Shown here piece after piece: positions 36,713 through 45,241 of a stretch of 64,000 nucleotides of DNA. The stretch is taken from assembly GCA_046292765.1 (NCBI GenBank), contig JBKBQA010000003.1, positions 1 to 64,000 on the forward strand. Direction: 5' to 3'. The notes below the pieces were generated by a model. That model had not been told where the DNA came from. It was given only the letters and a program-made list of their open reading frames with translations, and did not search any database. Position 1 is the first letter of the stretch. Each line of letters begins with the position of its first letter. The position numbers and the translations under genes were made by a program. Origin of the DNA: PGZG01 sp046292765 (GTDB lineage: Bacteria; Pseudomonadota; Gammaproteobacteria; Pseudomonadales; Alcanivoracaceae).

Positions 36713-37548
36713 CACCCTGTCCTCCTCGTCGCCGGCTGATAACAGGGTCGATGATTCGGCCCTGTTGCTTTGAAATCTCCGGTTTTGTCGAGCGTTTCAG
36801 CAGCGCCCAGCATCAGATAGCCGTCGGCCGCCATTTGCCCGCGCAGTCTCGATAAAAGCAGCCTTCGCGTCTCGGCAGAAAAATAGATCATGACGTTGCG
36901 GATCAATATCAGATCAAAGCGCGCCGTCTCCGGCCATAGCCCAACCAGATTGATTTCTCGAAAGCGGATCATCTGGCGCAGCTCCGGCTTTACCTGCCAC
37001 GCCAGTCCCTGCTGACTGAACCAGCTCATCAGTCTCTTCGCTGGCAGACCCCGGTTAACCTCGTTTATCGCGTAGAGCCCCTGCTCAGCCTGCCTGAGCG
37101 CGGGACGGGAGAAATCACTGGCGATAAACTCCAGCGTCCAGTCCGCAAGCGCCGGAAAATGCTCTCGCAGGATCATCGCTACGCTGTAGGCTTCCTGACC
37201 TGTGCTGCACGCCGCACACCAGATACGCAGCACGCGAACGCCTTGACGGCGCTCGATCAGCGCTGGCAGGACAGTTTCCGTCAAACACTGCTCCAGCAAC
37301 GGATCGCGAAAGAAGAAGGTCTCATTGATTGCCATCGCTTCGACCAGCTCTCGCCGCAAATCAAGCCCGCCGCCGCGACACTGCGCGATCAACTGATTGA
37401 CGTCGCCTCCGGAACAGCGATTCGCCAACCGGGCAAGGCGCGCTTCAGCCAGATACTGCTTGTCCGGCTCCAGTCCGATGGCGGCGCGCTCCAGCATCAA
37501 GGCGCGGAGGTAATCAAAGTTATCAGCCGTAATAGCCATGCATTCCAT
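36712..37548 (-). CDS. cheR: Chemotaxis protein methyltransferase CheR
   Basis: A 278-residue SAM-dependent enzyme that methylates receptor glutamates. The helical N-domain (about 10-80) ends in AMAINETFFFRDP, a CheR hallmark. The SAM-binding region is IWCAACSTGQEAYSVAM (about 108), and the NVMIYF motif is near 220. It overlaps the CheX-like gene and lies 15 bases after cheB. Starts at 37548 and 37539 are both possible. Confidence 0.94.
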   Translation of the reverse strand: MECMAITADNFDYLRALMLERAAIGLEPDKQYLAEARLARLANRCSGGDVNQLIAQCRGGGLDLRRELVEAMAINETFFFRDPLLEQCLTETVLPALIERRQGVRVLRIWCAACSTGQEAYSVAMILREHFPALADWTLEFIASDFSRPALRQAEQGLYAINEVNRGLPAKRLMSWFSQQGLAWQVKPELRQMIRFREINLVGLWPETARFDLILIRNVMIYFSAETRRLLLSRLRGQMAADGYLMLGAAETLDKTGDFKATGPNHRPCYQPATRRTG

Positions 37549-37563
37549 CCCGATACTGCACTG

Positions 37564-38685
37564 TCAGGCTTCCCTCGCCCAGAGCCTACCCGGCTCTACC
37601 CGCATGACAATTTCCTCTGCCAGCTGTGCCAGCGGCACTTGCTGTTCGGCCAACCCGGCGCGTGCAACGCTGCCGGCCATGCCCCAGACAATACTGCTGC
37701 TCTCATCCTGAACAATGATCTGGCCACCGGCTCGATTCACCGCCCGGCAACCATCGAGGCCATCCTGTCCCATGCCGGTCATTACCACCGCCAGTAAATG
37801 ACGGCCGTAAACCTCGGCTGCAGTGTTAAACAGCACATCCGCCGACGGGCGGCAGAAATTCACTGGGTCGCTGTAGCGCGGACGAGCCCAGACGGTATCG
37901 CCGTCGCGATCAAGGCAGAGGTGGTAGTCTCCCGCCGCCAGTAATGTTCGGCCTGGCAACACTGGCATCGGCGCATCACATTCGGTCACCGGGATCCGTC
38001 CATGCTGCGACAACCTTGCTGCCAGCGCACGGGTAAACATGGCAGGCATGTGCTGAACAATCAGCACCGGTACCGGCAGGTCTGCCGGAAGCCTGCGGAA
38101 CAATTCCCCAAGAGCATTCGGGCCGCCCATCGAGACACCAATGGCGACTGCGTCAATACGTTGTGGCGCACCTGCGGGTCCCGGTCTCAGCAACGAGTGA
38201 GTCGGGTCCGGCCTCGTCTGTCGCGTCGCAACCGGATTGGCTTCGCGCAGCGGCGCCCTCGATTGCCGCACCGCTGGCCGATCTGCCAACGCATGAATCT
38301 TGGCAAGCAACGTGCTGCGAATATAATCCCGCGCGGCCGCCGGACTACCAACCATTGCCGGCTTTGGCACATAGTCACTGGCACCAAGTGACAACGCTTC
38401 GATGGTCACCATGGCGCCACGCTCAGTGATGGAACTGAACACGATCACTGGCAACTCAGGGCGTGAAATCCGCAGCGCGCGCAACATGTCCAGCCCGCCC
38501 ATGCCCGGCATTTCCACATCCAGCACGAGAATGTCGGCGTCCACTCGCTGCAGACGGGCAAGACCCTGTTCCCCGTCCGCAGCGGTTCCCACCACATCAA
38601 TGCGTGGGTCCTCCTCCAGAATCTGGCTCAGGATATGACGCACCGTGGCAGTGTCGTCGACCAGAAAAACCCGGATCCGGTTCAT
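37564..38685 (-). CDS. cheB: Protein-glutamate methylesterase/deamidase CheB
   Basis: A 373-residue two-domain response regulator. The N-terminal receiver has acidic VDD residues and the phospho-acceptor in ILVLDVEMPGMGGLDML (about 57). The C-terminal esterase has its catalytic Ser in AIGVSMGGPNAL (about 185), His in VQHMPAMFT and Asp in VMTGMGQDGLDG (about 310). It reverses CheR methylation. Its ATG overlaps the stop of the upstream CheY gene (ATGA). Confidence 0.95.
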   Translation of the reverse strand: MNRIRVFLVDDTATVRHILSQILEEDPRIDVVGTAADGEQGLARLQRVDADILVLDVEMPGMGGLDMLRALRISRPELPVIVFSSITERGAMVTIEALSLGASDYVPKPAMVGSPAAARDYIRSTLLAKIHALADRPAVRQSRAPLREANPVATRQTRPDPTHSLLRPGPAGAPQRIDAVAIGVSMGGPNALGELFRRLPADLPVPVLIVQHMPAMFTRALAARLSQHGRIPVTECDAPMPVLPGRTLLAAGDYHLCLDRDGDTVWARPRYSDPVNFCRPSADVLFNTAAEVYGRHLLAVVMTGMGQDGLDGCRAVNRAGGQIIVQDESSSIVWGMAGSVARAGLAEQQVPLAQLAEEIVMRVEPGRLWAREA

Positions 38686-39065
38686 CGGTGCGTTACGCCC
38701 ATCATTTCCAGCTTGGTGATTAGAGCGTCGGAAGAAAACGGCTTCATAAGATACTCGTCTGCCCCCGCTGCAATCGCCTCCATCATATGGCCGATTTCGG
38801 CCTCACTGGTGACCACCAGCACCTTCATCACGTCATAACAGTGCCGCGACCGCAGTGCCTTGATCAGTTCAAGGCCATTCATCTCCGGCATATTCCAGTC
38901 CACCAGTGCCAACTTTGGTACCGCACTGCTGGCCTCAAGCAATGCCAACGCCTCACGGCCGTTGGTCGCCTCGCTAACGTCGAAACCGAGACCCTGCATA
39001 AGATCGCCGAGAATCAAGCGCATTGCCCGGGAATCATCCACCACCATGGCCTGTTGCTGTGTCAT
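38682..39065 (-). CDS. CheY-like single-domain response regulator
   Basis: A 127-residue receiver with no output domain. The acidic pocket VVDDSRAMR (about 9), the acceptor Asp in ALVDWNMPEMNGLE (about 55), the Thr in LVVTSEA and the Lys in LMKPFSS are in place. A perfect AGGAGG precedes the ATG at 39063-39065. Lying between the receptor and cheB, it is the probable CheY of the pathway. Confidence 0.92.
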   Translation of the reverse strand: MTQQQAMVVDDSRAMRLILGDLMQGLGFDVSEATNGREALALLEASSAVPKLALVDWNMPEMNGLELIKALRSRHCYDVMKVLVVTSEAEIGHMMEAIAAGADEYLMKPFSSDALITKLEMMGVTHR

Positions 39066-39081
39066 GGCTCCTCCTGTGTCA

Positions 39082-41079
39082 TCAGCGCTGGTTGTCGGCG
39101 CGGCCGCTACGCTCGGCATCCACCAGGATGCTTTGCAGATCCGCCGCCAGTCGCGCCAGCTCCCCAGCCGCCTGGCGCAGACTGCTCACGCCGGCGCTGG
39201 TGCCGTTCGCTGCGTCCGCCACGCCACTGATATTCCCGGCAACTTCATTGGTGCCATCAGCAGCTTCCGCAACCCGACGGCCCATCTCGTTAGTGGTGAT
39301 CGTCTGCTCTTCCACCGCCGAGGCTATCGAGCCCTGAACCTGACTGATGTGATGAATTACCTCACTGATGCGACCTATGCCATCGACAGCCCCTTTCACG
39401 CCCTGCTGAATGGCGTCAATTTTCTGGCCGATATCTTCCGTTGCCCGTGCAGTCTCCTTGGCAAGCTCCTTGACTTCATTCGCCACTACCGCAAATCCGC
39501 GGCCAGCATCGCCTGCGCGTGCGGCCTCAATGGTGGCGTTCAGGGCCAGCAAGTTGGTCTGCTGCGCAATGCCGGTAATCACCTTGATGACCTTGCCGAT
39601 CTCCGAACTGCTCGCGCCCAGACTGCTAATCGTGGCATTGGTGCCCTCCGCAATCCGCACTGCCTCGTCTGCCACTCTGGCAGCATCGGTAGCGTTCTTG
39701 GCAATCTCGCGGATGCTGGCGCCCATTTCCTCAATGCCGCTCGACACCGCCTGGACGTTTTCATTGATCTGTTCCGCTGTGTTGGCGGCGGAGTTGGCCT
39801 GCGTGGTGGTGACGTCTGCATTGCTGCTAAGTTGTCCTGTGGTGCTGATCATTTCCTCGGATGATGTGGCCAGGATTTCGACAGTGCTACGAATTCGCTC
39901 TTCCAGTCGCACTTTCTCGGTGACGATCTCCCACGTCAGCATGGGGCCAACGTAGTTGCCCTCTGCGTCATAGATGGCGTTTACGAGTAGATCTGCGCGC
40001 TCCTCGCCGATTGTGATGCGGGCGCGGTACGGCAAGTTTGCCGCATCAGACAAAATGCGGCGCTGATGGGCCGGGTTCTTATGGAATACGTCGATATTGG
40101 TGCCGAGCAGCTGGCTCGCTTTGACAGGCAGGTACGCCTCAAGCTTCTCCATGGTCCGGGTCGCGGCCGGATTGAGATAGATGATATTGAATTCCCGATC
40201 ACACAGGAAAACATTGGTCGGCATCTGGTCAACCATGTTCATCACTCGACGGAACTCGTTCTGCTGGCGCAGCTCGGCCGTTACATCCTCCCAGCACACC
40301 GTGTAGCCAATGATTTCGTCCTTGCCGGTCAGCACCGCATTAATGCGGGTGCGCAGAGTCACGCCTCCGAAGTTGAAGTCTGCCTGATGCGGCAACATGG
40401 ACGGATTTCGAAGGATGCTTTCCACCCGCTTGGGATCACGGTGAAAGCGGTGGATGTGGCCATTGAGAATGTCTTGAATCTTGACGCCAAACGTTTCTTC
40501 TATCGGCTTCGAGATCGTCCGCAGCGTCTCGCTGGCGCGCGGATTGATATAGACAATATGGAGGTCTGTATTGGCAACAAAAACGTTAGCCTGCAAACTT
40601 TCCAGCGTGCCGGTTAGTCCTTCAAGAGTATCCGTGACGGAGGTCACGCGATCCACCTCTCGCAGCGCTGACGCCATGGCTTCTACCTCAGATTTCTGTA
40701 CGTTGACAATATCTCCCCTGAGCGGACCGACTGCCGCGACCACCTCATCGATCAATGACTCGTCTATGCCAAGATGCTTCAGTGTGGCAACGAGGTGGCC
40801 AGCAACGGCATCAAAATGCCGGTCAGCCAGTTTCAGGCGGGCGTGAGCTTCTTTCATCGAGCGCCCGGTATAGATTGCCGGTCCGCCAAGCGCTGTGGTG
40901 AAAAAGGCGACCTGATGCTCCTCCAGGTTTTTCATCTGCTTGGCTTTGAAGAATGGTGCGAGCAAGGGGTCCGCCAGCACTCGTTGATAAAACTCACTGA
41001 CCGTTGCCCGGATCGCCGCCTCTCCGCCAAGTCGTTCGTAAAGAGGGGCGTCCTGCCGGATGGATTTTCTGCCTGCCAT
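39082..41079 (-). CDS. Soluble chemoreceptor: truncated hemoglobin - PAS - PAS - MCP signalling domain
   Basis: A 665-residue receptor with no visible membrane segment. Residues ~12-126 match group I truncated hemoglobin (trHbN): LYERLGGEAAIRATVSEFY and TALGGPAIYTGRSMKEAHAR. By alignment from memory with M. tuberculosis GlbN, Tyr31 is B10, Leu52 E7, Gln56 E11 and His79 the proximal F8 ligand, all offset by two. Two PAS domains follow (about 160-275, with NVFVANTDLHIVYINPRASE, and 285-400, with NVFLCDREFNIIYLNPAA). The MCP signalling hairpin tip is VITGIAQQTNLLALNATIEA (about 515). It is encoded between cheW and the CheY gene. The ligand is probably O2 or NO (inference). Classical globin-coupled sensors use a different globin class. 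Confidence 0.9.
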   Translation of the reverse strand: MAGRKSIRQDAPLYERLGGEAAIRATVSEFYQRVLADPLLAPFFKAKQMKNLEEHQVAFFTTALGGPAIYTGRSMKEAHARLKLADRHFDAVAGHLVATLKHLGIDESLIDEVVAAVGPLRGDIVNVQKSEVEAMASALREVDRVTSVTDTLEGLTGTLESLQANVFVANTDLHIVYINPRASETLRTISKPIEETFGVKIQDILNGHIHRFHRDPKRVESILRNPSMLPHQADFNFGGVTLRTRINAVLTGKDEIIGYTVCWEDVTAELRQQNEFRRVMNMVDQMPTNVFLCDREFNIIYLNPAATRTMEKLEAYLPVKASQLLGTNIDVFHKNPAHQRRILSDAANLPYRARITIGEERADLLVNAIYDAEGNYVGPMLTWEIVTEKVRLEERIRSTVEILATSSEEMISTTGQLSSNADVTTTQANSAANTAEQINENVQAVSSGIEEMGASIREIAKNATDAARVADEAVRIAEGTNATISSLGASSSEIGKVIKVITGIAQQTNLLALNATIEAARAGDAGRGFAVVANEVKELAKETARATEDIGQKIDAIQQGVKGAVDGIGRISEVIHHISQVQGSIASAVEEQTITTNEMGRRVAEAADGTNEVAGNISGVADAANGTSAGVSSLRQAAGELARLAADLQSILVDAERSGRADNQR

Positions 41080-41102
41080 GGTGATCTCCCAGGTTTGATC
41101 GG

Positions 41103-41582
41103 TTAGTGAAGAATCGGGTTCTTATACAGTTGTTGTTCTTGAGATTTCCGGCACCGGTCATCTGCTAACACCGCATGAACATCCAGAATCAGCAGTAGCT
41201 CGTTGGTCATCTGTGCGACGCCCCGGATGTAGCGCTTCAATGAGCGTTTGAGGGTATCTGGGGTGCGTTCAATGGAAGATAGCTGCACGTCGATTACGTC
41301 GTCGATGCTGTCGACCACCAAGCTGATTTCTGCGCCATCATGGCGCACCACCACATTCATGGCAGACTCCATATCAACTTCATGCTGATCTGTCAGTACC
41401 CGTCGCATTGCCACCGCCGGCACTATCTGTCCGCGAATATTCATCAACCCGAGAATGGCGGGTGGTGACAGCGGCATGCCGGTGATGTGGGCACCGGACA
41501 GCACCTCCTGCACATCTTCCACCGGCACGCCATAGTGCTGGTCGCCCACATGAAAGGTGCAGAACAGTTTTGAATCACTCAT
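41103..41582 (-). CDS. cheW: Chemotaxis coupling protein CheW
   Basis: A 159-residue CheW-domain protein that couples receptors to CheA. Recognisable segments are GVPVEDVQEVLSGAHITGMPLSPPAILGLMNIRGQ, quoted here in part (residues ~17-52), SLVVDSIDDVIDV and the C-terminal LLLILDVHAVL. It overlaps the cheA stop by 8 bases and precedes the receptor gene by 23 bases. Confidence 0.93.
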   Translation of the reverse strand: MSDSKLFCTFHVGDQHYGVPVEDVQEVLSGAHITGMPLSPPAILGLMNIRGQIVPAVAMRRVLTDQHEVDMESAMNVVVRHDGAEISLVVDSIDDVIDVQLSSIERTPDTLKRSLKRYIRGVAQMTNELLLILDVHAVLADDRCRKSQEQQLYKNPILH

Positions 41583-43710
41583 CGGCTATCTCCGTGGCTC
41601 CCGCGACGCGTGTTGAGCCGATGGCAAAGTAACCCTCCAGAACACTATCGGTGTCGATAAGGTCAGTAACGTGGCCCTGAATGATCGCTGAGCCAATGAC
41701 TCCCGGAGTGTCGTTGCGGTACTGAATGTCCGTGAGACTGTCTTCAACGACGTCTATGATTCTGCCCACTACAAGTCCGATGTCGCCGCGGGAGCTTTGC
41801 TGCACCACGACCTGCAGCGCAGCGCTACTGGCATGGACTGGCAACCCGAGCAATGCATCAAGGCTCGCCACTGGCAGGATTCGCCCGCGGTATTGCACCA
41901 CTTCACGACCCGCCGACAGCTCCAGCATGTCGCGAGGGAACTCCTCCAGACGCGCTACTTTCGACAACGGTACCGCCCCACGGCCGCGACCTCCGTGCAT
42001 CTCGATCAAGAGCAAGGTTTCACGCACTTGTGTTTGATCGATCTGATCGGCGTCAGACTGGGTGCGTAGATGGTTGCGTTTGTCATGCTCGACCAGCTGG
42101 GAATACTCCGCCGTCGCACGCACATCAATGATCAGCGCAACACGGCCATCGCCCATAATCGTGGCGCCGGCGAAACAGTGAGTTTCGCGTAACAGCTTTC
42201 CAAGCGGTTTGACCACGATCTCTTCGGTGTCGCGGACGCTATCGACGATCAGTCCGAAAGTCTGGCCGTCGGCCTGCAGCACAAGAATAAAGAGGTCCGA
42301 TTGACCCAGATGCCGATCACCCATCTGCAATATGGCTCTCAAATCAACCAGCGGCAATAACTTGCCGCGCAGTCGGTAAACCAGCGCGTCATGAACTCGC
42401 TCGATGCGTTTTGCTGCGTGGTCCGCTGCTATATGAACCACCTCAAGCAGGTTAACCTGGGGCACCGCAAAGCGCTCGTGGCGGCAGCCGACAATTAATG
42501 CCGGAATGATGGCGAGGGTAAGCGGAATCTTGATTTTCAGGATGGTGCCCGTTTCGACCTCGCTCTGAATGTCGATGCTTCCACCTATTCGCTCGACATT
42601 GGTTCTGACCACATCCAGACCGACTCCACGTCCGGAAATATTGGTGACCTTTTCTGCGGTGCTAAAACCGGGCAAAAACATCAGCGCCAGCACATCTCGC
42701 TCACTGAGCTGGTCGTCTTCGTCGACTCTGAGCAAGTTGCGCTCTCGTGCTCTGGCAATGATGGCATCGCGACGAATGCCGCCTCCGTCATCGGTAATAT
42801 CGATGATGACATTGCCGCTTTCGTGGTATGCCCGCAGCTTGATCAAGCCACTTTCCGGCTTGCCTTTCTGCAACCGCTGCTCCGGCGACTCGATGCCGTG
42901 GTCGACGGCGTTACGAATCAAGTGGATAAGGGGATCGCGGATCGCCTGCAGCAGACTACGGTCCAGCTCGGTGTCACCCCCTTGTTGCTCCAGGCGGATC
43001 TTCTTGCCGGTTTGCTGCTCCAGATCCCGGATCAATCGTGGATAGGATGACCAGGCATGGCTGATCGGCTGCATGCGGGTTTTCATCAGCCCCTCCTGCA
43101 GCTCGGAGGTCACCAGATTGAGACGCTGCGACAGATTGACCAGCTGTGAATCGTTTTGGCCAGCTGCATACTGGAGTAGCTGGTTACGTGCCAGTACCAG
43201 CTCGCCCATTACATTCATCAGCTTGTCGAGCAAGCCGATGTCGACACGGATAGTGGTTTCTGCTGCACCAGGGTCCGCGTTCACTGCTGCAGTGGAAGCA
43301 GGCGCCGTAGACGAGGCCTGCGACGGGGTGGCAGAGAGCGTCTGCAATTGACCAATGAGGTGTGAGTAATCCGCGCCTCCATCATCGCCATGCTGGCCAA
43401 TATGGGCCAGTAGCCGACGCACTCCGTCAACACCTTCAAGCAGGGCTGAGGCTATCGCCGGGTCTAGCTGCAACACCCCGTCCCGCAGCGCCACCAGCAC
43501 ATCTTCCAGCGCATGGCTGAGCGCTTCGAGACGCGGAAACCCGAAGAAGCCGCAAGTTCCCTTGATCGTGTGCATGGCCCGGAAAGCACTGGCAAGTCTG
43601 TTCTGGTTGTCTGGCTGTTGTTCCAGCTCAACCAGATCCCTCTCCAGCTGCTCGAGATTATCCCCGCTCTCAGCGAGGAAGCTTTCCAGCGCCTTGTTGC
43701 TACCCTGCAT
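41575..43710 (-). CDS. cheA: Chemotaxis histidine kinase CheA with a second C-terminal CheW-like domain
   Basis: A 711-residue kinase. The P1/Hpt domain carries the phospho-His in AMHTIKGTCGFFGFP (about 48), followed by a linker rich in Ala/Ser, the P3 dimerisation helices (LLDKLMNVMGELVLARNQLL), the P4 kinase domain (LIHLIRNAVDHGIES, DDGGGIRRD, GRGVGLDVVRTNVE) and a P5 CheW-like regulatory domain (about 365-500). The C-terminal ~150 residues form what looks like another CheW-like domain (LLIEMHGGRGRGAVPLSKV, QYRGRILPVASLDALLGLP). I see no clear P2 CheY-binding domain. It starts the cheA-cheW-receptor-cheY-cheB-cheR-cheX run. Confidence 0.93.
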   Translation of the reverse strand: MQGSNKALESFLAESGDNLEQLERDLVELEQQPDNQNRLASAFRAMHTIKGTCGFFGFPRLEALSHALEDVLVALRDGVLQLDPAIASALLEGVDGVRRLLAHIGQHGDDGGADYSHLIGQLQTLSATPSQASSTAPASTAAVNADPGAAETTIRVDIGLLDKLMNVMGELVLARNQLLQYAAGQNDSQLVNLSQRLNLVTSELQEGLMKTRMQPISHAWSSYPRLIRDLEQQTGKKIRLEQQGGDTELDRSLLQAIRDPLIHLIRNAVDHGIESPEQRLQKGKPESGLIKLRAYHESGNVIIDITDDGGGIRRDAIIARARERNLLRVDEDDQLSERDVLALMFLPGFSTAEKVTNISGRGVGLDVVRTNVERIGGSIDIQSEVETGTILKIKIPLTLAIIPALIVGCRHERFAVPQVNLLEVVHIAADHAAKRIERVHDALVYRLRGKLLPLVDLRAILQMGDRHLGQSDLFILVLQADGQTFGLIVDSVRDTEEIVVKPLGKLLRETHCFAGATIMGDGRVALIIDVRATAEYSQLVEHDKRNHLRTQSDADQIDQTQVRETLLLIEMHGGRGRGAVPLSKVARLEEFPRDMLELSAGREVVQYRGRILPVASLDALLGLPVHASSAALQVVVQQSSRGDIGLVVGRIIDVVEDSLTDIQYRNDTPGVIGSAIIQGHVTDLIDTDSVLEGYFAIGSTRVAGATEIADE

Positions 43711-43755
43711 GGCGCACTCTCTCTTGTTGTTGTCGGATGCGTTACAGCAACGTGT

Positions 43756-44214
43756 TCAGGTGGACGTGAGCTTTCGCAGTGATACCAACCGCAGAATCGA
43801 GCGGATGTCGGCATCGTGGGGAGGTTTGGTCAGATAATTGTCGCAGCCGGCGGCTCGACCGGCATCGTGCGCCTCCGCAGACTTCATGCCGGACAGCATC
43901 GCCACCCGGGCGGGGCTCATCGCCTTGAGCTCCCGGCATGCCGCGAGGCCGCCAATGCCCGGCATCTCCACATCGAGGAAAATCAGGTCGTAGGCCTTTT
44001 GTCGCGCCCGGGCAACCGCTTCCTCGCCACTTTCGGCGAGATCAATGTCGACACGGAAGCTGTCCACCGCCAGATCTCTCAGCTTGGCGGCCAGCAGTTC
44101 GCGAATGGCGCTGCTGTCGTCTACGACAAGGATATGGATGATGTCGCTGTCGCTCTGATGGGCGGGGTCAACGACGCGCCCCGCCGATGACACGGCAGAA
44201 AAGGCTGCAGACAT
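43756..44214 (-). CDS. Response regulator, receiver domain only
   Basis: A 152-residue protein: about 25 poorly conserved residues, then a receiver domain (ILVVDDSSAIRELL, LIFLDVEMPGIGG, LSGMKS, LTKPPHD). No output domain. It is the first gene of the chemosensory run, 45 bp before cheA, with GGAGG upstream of the ATG. It could be a second CheY or a phosphate sink. The 228-base region upstream (44215-44442) holds no gene and probably contains the cluster promoter, which I cannot define. Confidence 0.88.
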   Translation of the reverse strand: MSAAFSAVSSAGRVVDPAHQSDSDIIHILVVDDSSAIRELLAAKLRDLAVDSFRVDIDLAESGEEAVARARQKAYDLIFLDVEMPGIGGLAACRELKAMSPARVAMLSGMKSAEAHDAGRAAGCDNYLTKPPHDADIRSILRLVSLRKLTST

Positions 44215-44442
44215 GATGTGGCCTCCGAAAGGTCCGTGAACTCCATTTCACCCTCTTCCGGCCAAACACCACCCGGTACCAGAGGAGTCCGGGCCATTGC
44301 CACATCCCCGGATGGGCGGCCCTTGGGTAAACATTACGCCCGAAAAATGTCCGCGAACGTGACAAGCATCACACTTTTTTCACATGATCTGATGAATTAG
44401 CATTAGCGCGTAATGGCGCAATAATATTAGAGAGGTTGGTTT

Positions 44443-44733
44443 TCAGGGCGTGGTGCTGGCCTCCAGCGCACCAAGGTATGCCATTGCCATTACCGCATCT
44501 ACGCCACACATAGACTGTCGGGGCAGGAGCGAACGACATACCTGCGGGCGCCCGGGATCGCCAAACAGCCGGCAACGGCGACGCTCGTCCAGCTGCACAC
44601 AAGGGATGCCGGCAGGCTTCCCCTGGGGCATGCCAGGAATCGCCGAGCTGATCGAAGGCGCCGTGCAGCAAGCGCCGCAGTCCGGCCGACACGGAATTTC
44701 CGCATCATTTTGGGGCTGCCGGAGAAATGTCAT
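44443..44733 (-). CDS. YkgJ-family cysteine-cluster protein
   Basis: A 96-residue protein with a conserved Cys cluster (CRPDCGACCTAPSISS, then CVQLDERRRCRLFGDPGRPQVC and a final Cys), typical of YkgJ zinc/iron-chelating proteins of unknown function. The IPGMPQGKPAGIPC segment is a family hallmark. Its ATG overlaps the stop of the upstream 57-residue gene (ATGA), so the two are translationally coupled. Confidence 0.88.
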   Translation of the reverse strand: MTFLRQPQNDAEIPCRPDCGACCTAPSISSAIPGMPQGKPAGIPCVQLDERRRCRLFGDPGRPQVCRSLLPRQSMCGVDAVMAMAYLGALEASTTP

Positions 44734-44903
44734 TGTGTTTCAACTTTTTCAACACCGCATCGCTGGCAACGCTTTAACGTCACCAGTCTTCCCTGCTTGA
44801 CGTCAAAACGCTGCTCCTTGCAGATTTCCCACTTGTGGAAGCCATGCTGGCACAGCCCCTGCTTTGGCGCCGGCTTTTTCCGAAAGGGTAAGACATCTCC
44901 CAT
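44730..44903 (-). CDS. Small zinc-ribbon-like protein (57 residues)
   Basis: This short gene reads MGDVLPFRKKPAPKQGLCQH at its start and ends RCQRCGVEKVETQ. Two Cys (positions 18 and 28) with His20, His23 and the HKW segment, and a CxxC pair (46 and 49), form a likely zinc-binding ribbon. Its ATG overlaps the stop codon of the DUF2750 gene (TAATG), and its TGA overlaps the YkgJ ATG (ATGA). Such one- and four-base overlaps on both sides strongly support real coding. The function is unknown. Confidence 0.82.
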   Translation of the reverse strand: MGDVLPFRKKPAPKQGLCQHGFHKWEICKEQRFDVKQGRLVTLKRCQRCGVEKVETQ

Positions 44904-45241
44904 TACGGGCTCTCGTCACCCTGCATGGCATCGGCCAGTTCTGCGGCAGACAGCACCACCGCATCACCGGATTCGCCAGGATTAACCGCGACCAGGATGT
45001 TGTCGTTGCCCAGCCCCGGCACCCAGCGCTCAAACCAGGCATCCATCGGTACCGCTCGCGGCAACAACGCCGGATCATCGCTCCACTGCCGAGCACTGCT
45101 TTCATCCGCCCACAATGGCAGGCACTCTTCACCATCACTGTTCAGCAAGGCGAACGACTCGCCGTCGCTCAGCACCCATACTTCGCTGCCTGCAGCGATC
45201 TGTTCGATAAACTGGTCATAGCGCTGCTCTGCTTCGTTCAT
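44903..45241 (-). CDS. DUF2750 family protein
   Basis: A 112-residue acidic cytoplasmic protein fitting DUF2750: EQRYDQFIEQIAAGSEVWVL, then LPLWADESSARQW and MDAWFERWVPGL. No function is established for the family. Its ATG overlaps the pyruvate kinase stop (ATGA), and its stop overlaps the next start, making it part of a four-gene coupled run. Confidence 0.85.
   Translation of the reverse strand: MNEAEQRYDQFIEQIAAGSEVWVLSDGESFALLNSDGEECLPLWADESSARQWSDDPALLPRAVPMDAWFERWVPGLGNDNILVAVNPGESGDAVVLSAAELADAMQGDESP

Noticed and set aside
44215..44442. A sigma-28 or sigma-54 promoter before the chemosensory cluster
   Set aside because: I found no TAAA-GCCGATAA or TGGCAC-TTGC pair with proper spacing.
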